DNA of 64,000 nt from assembly GCF_000507145.1 (NCBI RefSeq), contig NZ_AYTO01000034.1, forward strand, positions 558,001 to 622,000, in the 5' to 3' direction. Made by a program: the position numbers and the translations under genes. Each line of letters opens with the position of its first letter. Position 1 is the stretch's first letter. Shown piece after piece: positions 62,217 through 64,000 of this stretch. Below the pieces are notes generated by a model. The model was not told where the DNA came from and searched no databases. It saw only the letters and a list, made by a program, of their open reading frames with translations. This DNA is from Bacillus tequilensis KCTC 13622. Its GTDB lineage: Bacteria; Bacillota; Bacilli; Bacillales; Bacillaceae.

Positions 62217-63128
62217 ATGAAAACAGAAGGATTGCACCATGTCACAGCATTCGCCAAAAATCCGCAGGGAAACTTGCGGTTTTATACAGAAGTGCTTGGG
62301 CTCAGACTTGTCAAAAAAACTGTAAACTTTGATGATCCCGGAACGTATCATTTTTACTTTGGGAATCAAAATGGAGATCCCGGTACAATTATAACCTTTT
62401 TTCCGTTTCAAGGAAGCGGACAGGGAACGGTAGGAAAAGGCCAAGCGGGCCGGGTGTACTTTTCAGTTCCTAAGGGCTCCCTGTCTTTTTGGAAGGAACG
62501 TCTTGAGACAAACGGACTAAATCTTGAGGAGATAACGTTATTCGGTGAAAAGGCTCTAATGTTTGATGATACGGAAGACCTTCCGCTAGCGATCATGGAG
62601 GATGCAAAAAGCGGCAAAAGCGAGTGGACGCCTGAGGGCATTTCAGAACATGAAGCAATTATTGGAATGAAAGGCGTGCTGCTGTATTCCTATGATCCGC
62701 AGGCGACCATACAATTTTTAACCGAAAGCTTTGGATACGTCAAAGCGGGGGAAGAAGACCAGATTGTCAGACTGACATCCTCAGCTGCAATCGGCAGTGT
62801 CATTGACGTACATTTACACACTGAAAAAAGAGGTGTGGGAGGTTATGGAACTGTACACCACGTAGCATTTCGGACAACAAAAGAGGAACAGGCGAAATGG
62901 CTGCCGGTTATTGCGGAAAACCATCTTCCTTCGTCAGAAATCCTTGATAGAGAATACTTTACATCCGTTTATTTTAGAGAGAAAGGCGGTATCTTATTTG
63001 AAATCGCCTCAGATGAACCGGGCTTTATGACAGATGAACCGTTTGATGAGCTTGGGACTTCATTAAAACTGCCTGAATGGCTGGAGAAACATAGACGACA
63101 AATTACAGACGTTTTGCCTGAACTTTAG
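62217..63128 (+). CDS. mhqE: MhqE (YodE), glyoxalase-type dioxygenase
   Basis: A 303-residue vicinal oxygen chelate enzyme made of two glyoxalase-like units. The first begins LHHVTAFAKNPQGNLRFYTEVLGLRLVKKTVNFDDP (metal His); the second shows VHHVAFRT and a late Glu in GILFEIASDEPGF. It belongs to the B. subtilis hydroquinone-response (mhq) set and probably opens or isomerises quinone-derived rings. ATG 62217 follows AGGAGTGGG. Confidence 0.92.
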   Translation: MKTEGLHHVTAFAKNPQGNLRFYTEVLGLRLVKKTVNFDDPGTYHFYFGNQNGDPGTIITFFPFQGSGQGTVGKGQAGRVYFSVPKGSLSFWKERLETNGLNLEEITLFGEKALMFDDTEDLPLAIMEDAKSGKSEWTPEGISEHEAIIGMKGVLLYSYDPQATIQFLTESFGYVKAGEEDQIVRLTSSAAIGSVIDVHLHTEKRGVGGYGTVHHVAFRTTKEEQAKWLPVIAENHLPSSEILDREYFTSVYFREKGGILFEIASDEPGFMTDEPFDELGTSLKLPEWLEKHRRQITDVLPEL

Positions 63129-63143
63129 AAAGGGGAATTTATA

Positions 63144-63746
63144 ATGAAGCATATTTATGAAAAAGGAACATCAGACAACGTACTTTTGCTGTTACATGGC
63201 ACTGGCGGAAATGAACACGACCTGCTTTCGTTAGGGCGGTTTATAGACCCTCATGCCCATCTGCTTGGAGTCAGAGGCTCGGTGCTTGAAAATGGAATGC
63301 CGCGTTTTTTCAAACGTCTGAGTGAAGGTGTCTTTGATGAAAAGGACCTCGTGGAACGGACAAGGGAATTGAAAGATTTTATCGACGAGGCTGCAGAAAC
63401 ACATCAATTTGATCGCGACAGAGTCATTGCGGTCGGTTATTCAAACGGAGCAAATATTGCGGCAAGCTTGCTTTTTCACTATAAAGATGTCTTAAAAGGG
63501 GCTATCCTGCATCATCCAATGGTTCCGCTTCGCGGTCTTAAGCTGCCTGATATGTCGGGACTTCCTGTTTTTATCGGTGCCGGGAAATACGATCCTCTCT
63601 GTACGAAGGAAGAATCAGAAGAGCTTTACGGCTATTTGCGTGACAGCGGGGCAGCAGCCTCCGTATTCTGGCAGGATGGAGGCCATCAGCTGACACAGCA
63701 TGAAGCTGAACAGGCTCGCGATTGGTACAAAACTGCGATTGTATAA
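63144..63746 (+). CDS. mhqD: MhqD (YodD), alpha/beta hydrolase (carboxylesterase/phospholipase type)
   Basis: A 200-residue serine hydrolase: oxyanion loop LLLLHGTGGNEHDL, nucleophile in VIAVGYSNGANIAASLLF (Ser near 117), Asp in GAGKYDPLCTKEE and the catalytic His in FWQDGGHQLTQHEAEQA. It is a member of the quinone-response set and lies 15 bases after mhqE in the same operon. ATG 63144 follows AAAGGGGAATTTATA. Confidence 0.93.
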   Translation: MKHIYEKGTSDNVLLLLHGTGGNEHDLLSLGRFIDPHAHLLGVRGSVLENGMPRFFKRLSEGVFDEKDLVERTRELKDFIDEAAETHQFDRDRVIAVGYSNGANIAASLLFHYKDVLKGAILHHPMVPLRGLKLPDMSGLPVFIGAGKYDPLCTKEESEELYGYLRDSGAAASVFWQDGGHQLTQHEAEQARDWYKTAIV

Positions 63747-63786
63747 TAAAAAAACCTTAGTCCGACATACGGACTAAGGTTTTTCA
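63747..63786. terminator. Bidirectional terminator after mhqD
   Basis: AAAACCTTAGTCCG / CGGACTAAGGTTTT, with a short loop and T runs on both sides. Confidence 0.88.
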
Positions 63787-63791
63787 TATCC

Positions 63792-64000
63792 TTACAGCCA
63801 AGTTGACATTTTTGAAAGCGGCAAACGGTTGCTTTGGTGGGCTGGTTTTACGGCTTTTCCGATTGAAATAAGCATAACAGGAACGTAGCGCTCACTGATA
63901 TCAAATTGTTTTTGGAACTGCTCTTTGTTAAATCCGCCGATTGCGCAAGTGTCATAACCTTTTGCTTTTGCGGCAATCATAAGCTGCATAGCGGCTAATG
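63792..64000 (-). CDS. yodC: YodC, nitroreductase (C-terminal part, partial)
   Basis: The gene enters from the right edge on the minus strand; the visible end includes LMIAAKAKGYDTCAIGGFNKE, which is the FMN-binding C-terminal segment of NfsA/FRP-type nitroreductases (AKGYD/GIGxF). The N-terminus is outside. Quinone-inducible nitroreductases are found near mhq genes, and convergence with mhqD is consistent with yodC. Confidence 0.82.
   Translation of the reverse strand, partial: LAAMQLMIAAKAKGYDTCAIGGFNKEQFQKQFDISERYVPVMLISIGKAVKPAHQSNRLPLSKMSTWL

Overview
The window reads as a chromosomal segment of a Bacillus from the B. subtilis group. The evidence is near-identity of many products to B. 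subtilis families (CotD, GpsB, YpvA, YpwA, DynA, SspL, DegR, CgeA/B/D/E, KamA, CtpA), a B-type RNase P RNA, a guanine riboswitch ahead of xpt-pbuX, strong Shine-Dalgarno sites, frequent TTG/GTG starts, and dense intrinsic terminators. Gene names come from recognising these families and the gene order; no database search was run. It is not strain 168: SPbeta is absent, and several genes present in 168 survive only as scars.

Layout. 1-5.5 kb: end of cotD, ypsA, gpsB, rnpB, ypsC, ypzG, yptA, ypvA. 5.5-6.0 kb: decayed kdgT, apparently all that remains of the pectin-derived sugar operon. 6-19 kb: ypwA, riboswitch-xpt-pbuX, bpsA-ypbQ, a Fur-type small gene (probably fbpC), dynA-ypbS, ypcP, sspL, and the RNase H-like/transporter cluster ypdQ-ypdP/ypeP-ypeQ. 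19-29 kb: ypzA, degR, cspD, ugtP, metA, bsaA, ypgQ, ypgR, ilvD, brxA, ypiP. 28-41 kb: ypjP-ypjQ, thyB-dfrA-ypkP, yplQ, yplP, ilvA, ypmP-ypmT, ypnP, ypoP, msrA-msrB.

40.9-44.1 kb is a decay zone. It holds a frameshifted spsM carrying a damaged version of the SPbeta attachment core, a frameshifted remnant of the beta-propeller phytase gene phy, intact cgeA-cgeB, and a cgeC-position ORF with two in-frame stop codons ahead of intact cgeD-cgeE. 46.5-53 kb is a sigma-E-type operon yodT-S-R-Q-P-kamA-yokU built around lysine 2,3-aminomutase and beta-lysine acetylation. 53-64 kb: yozE, yodN, yozD, yodM, yodL, deoD, yodJ, yodI, yodH, ctpA, yodF with a DUF3311 partner, mhqE-mhqD, and a truncated yodC.

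Functionally this is mostly core housekeeping (RNA processing, purine salvage, dTMP/folate, branched-chain amino acids, methionine, lipid and glycolipid synthesis, redox repair) with sporulation genes interspersed. I found no complete unknown multi-gene system. The most notable material is the cluster of gene scars, the destroyed prophage attachment site, several very small unannotated genes, and unusual regulatory overlaps: a terminator containing the brxA ribosome site, a palindrome on the mhqE -35 box, a 5'-end hairpin in cspD, and a possible leader peptide before ilvD.
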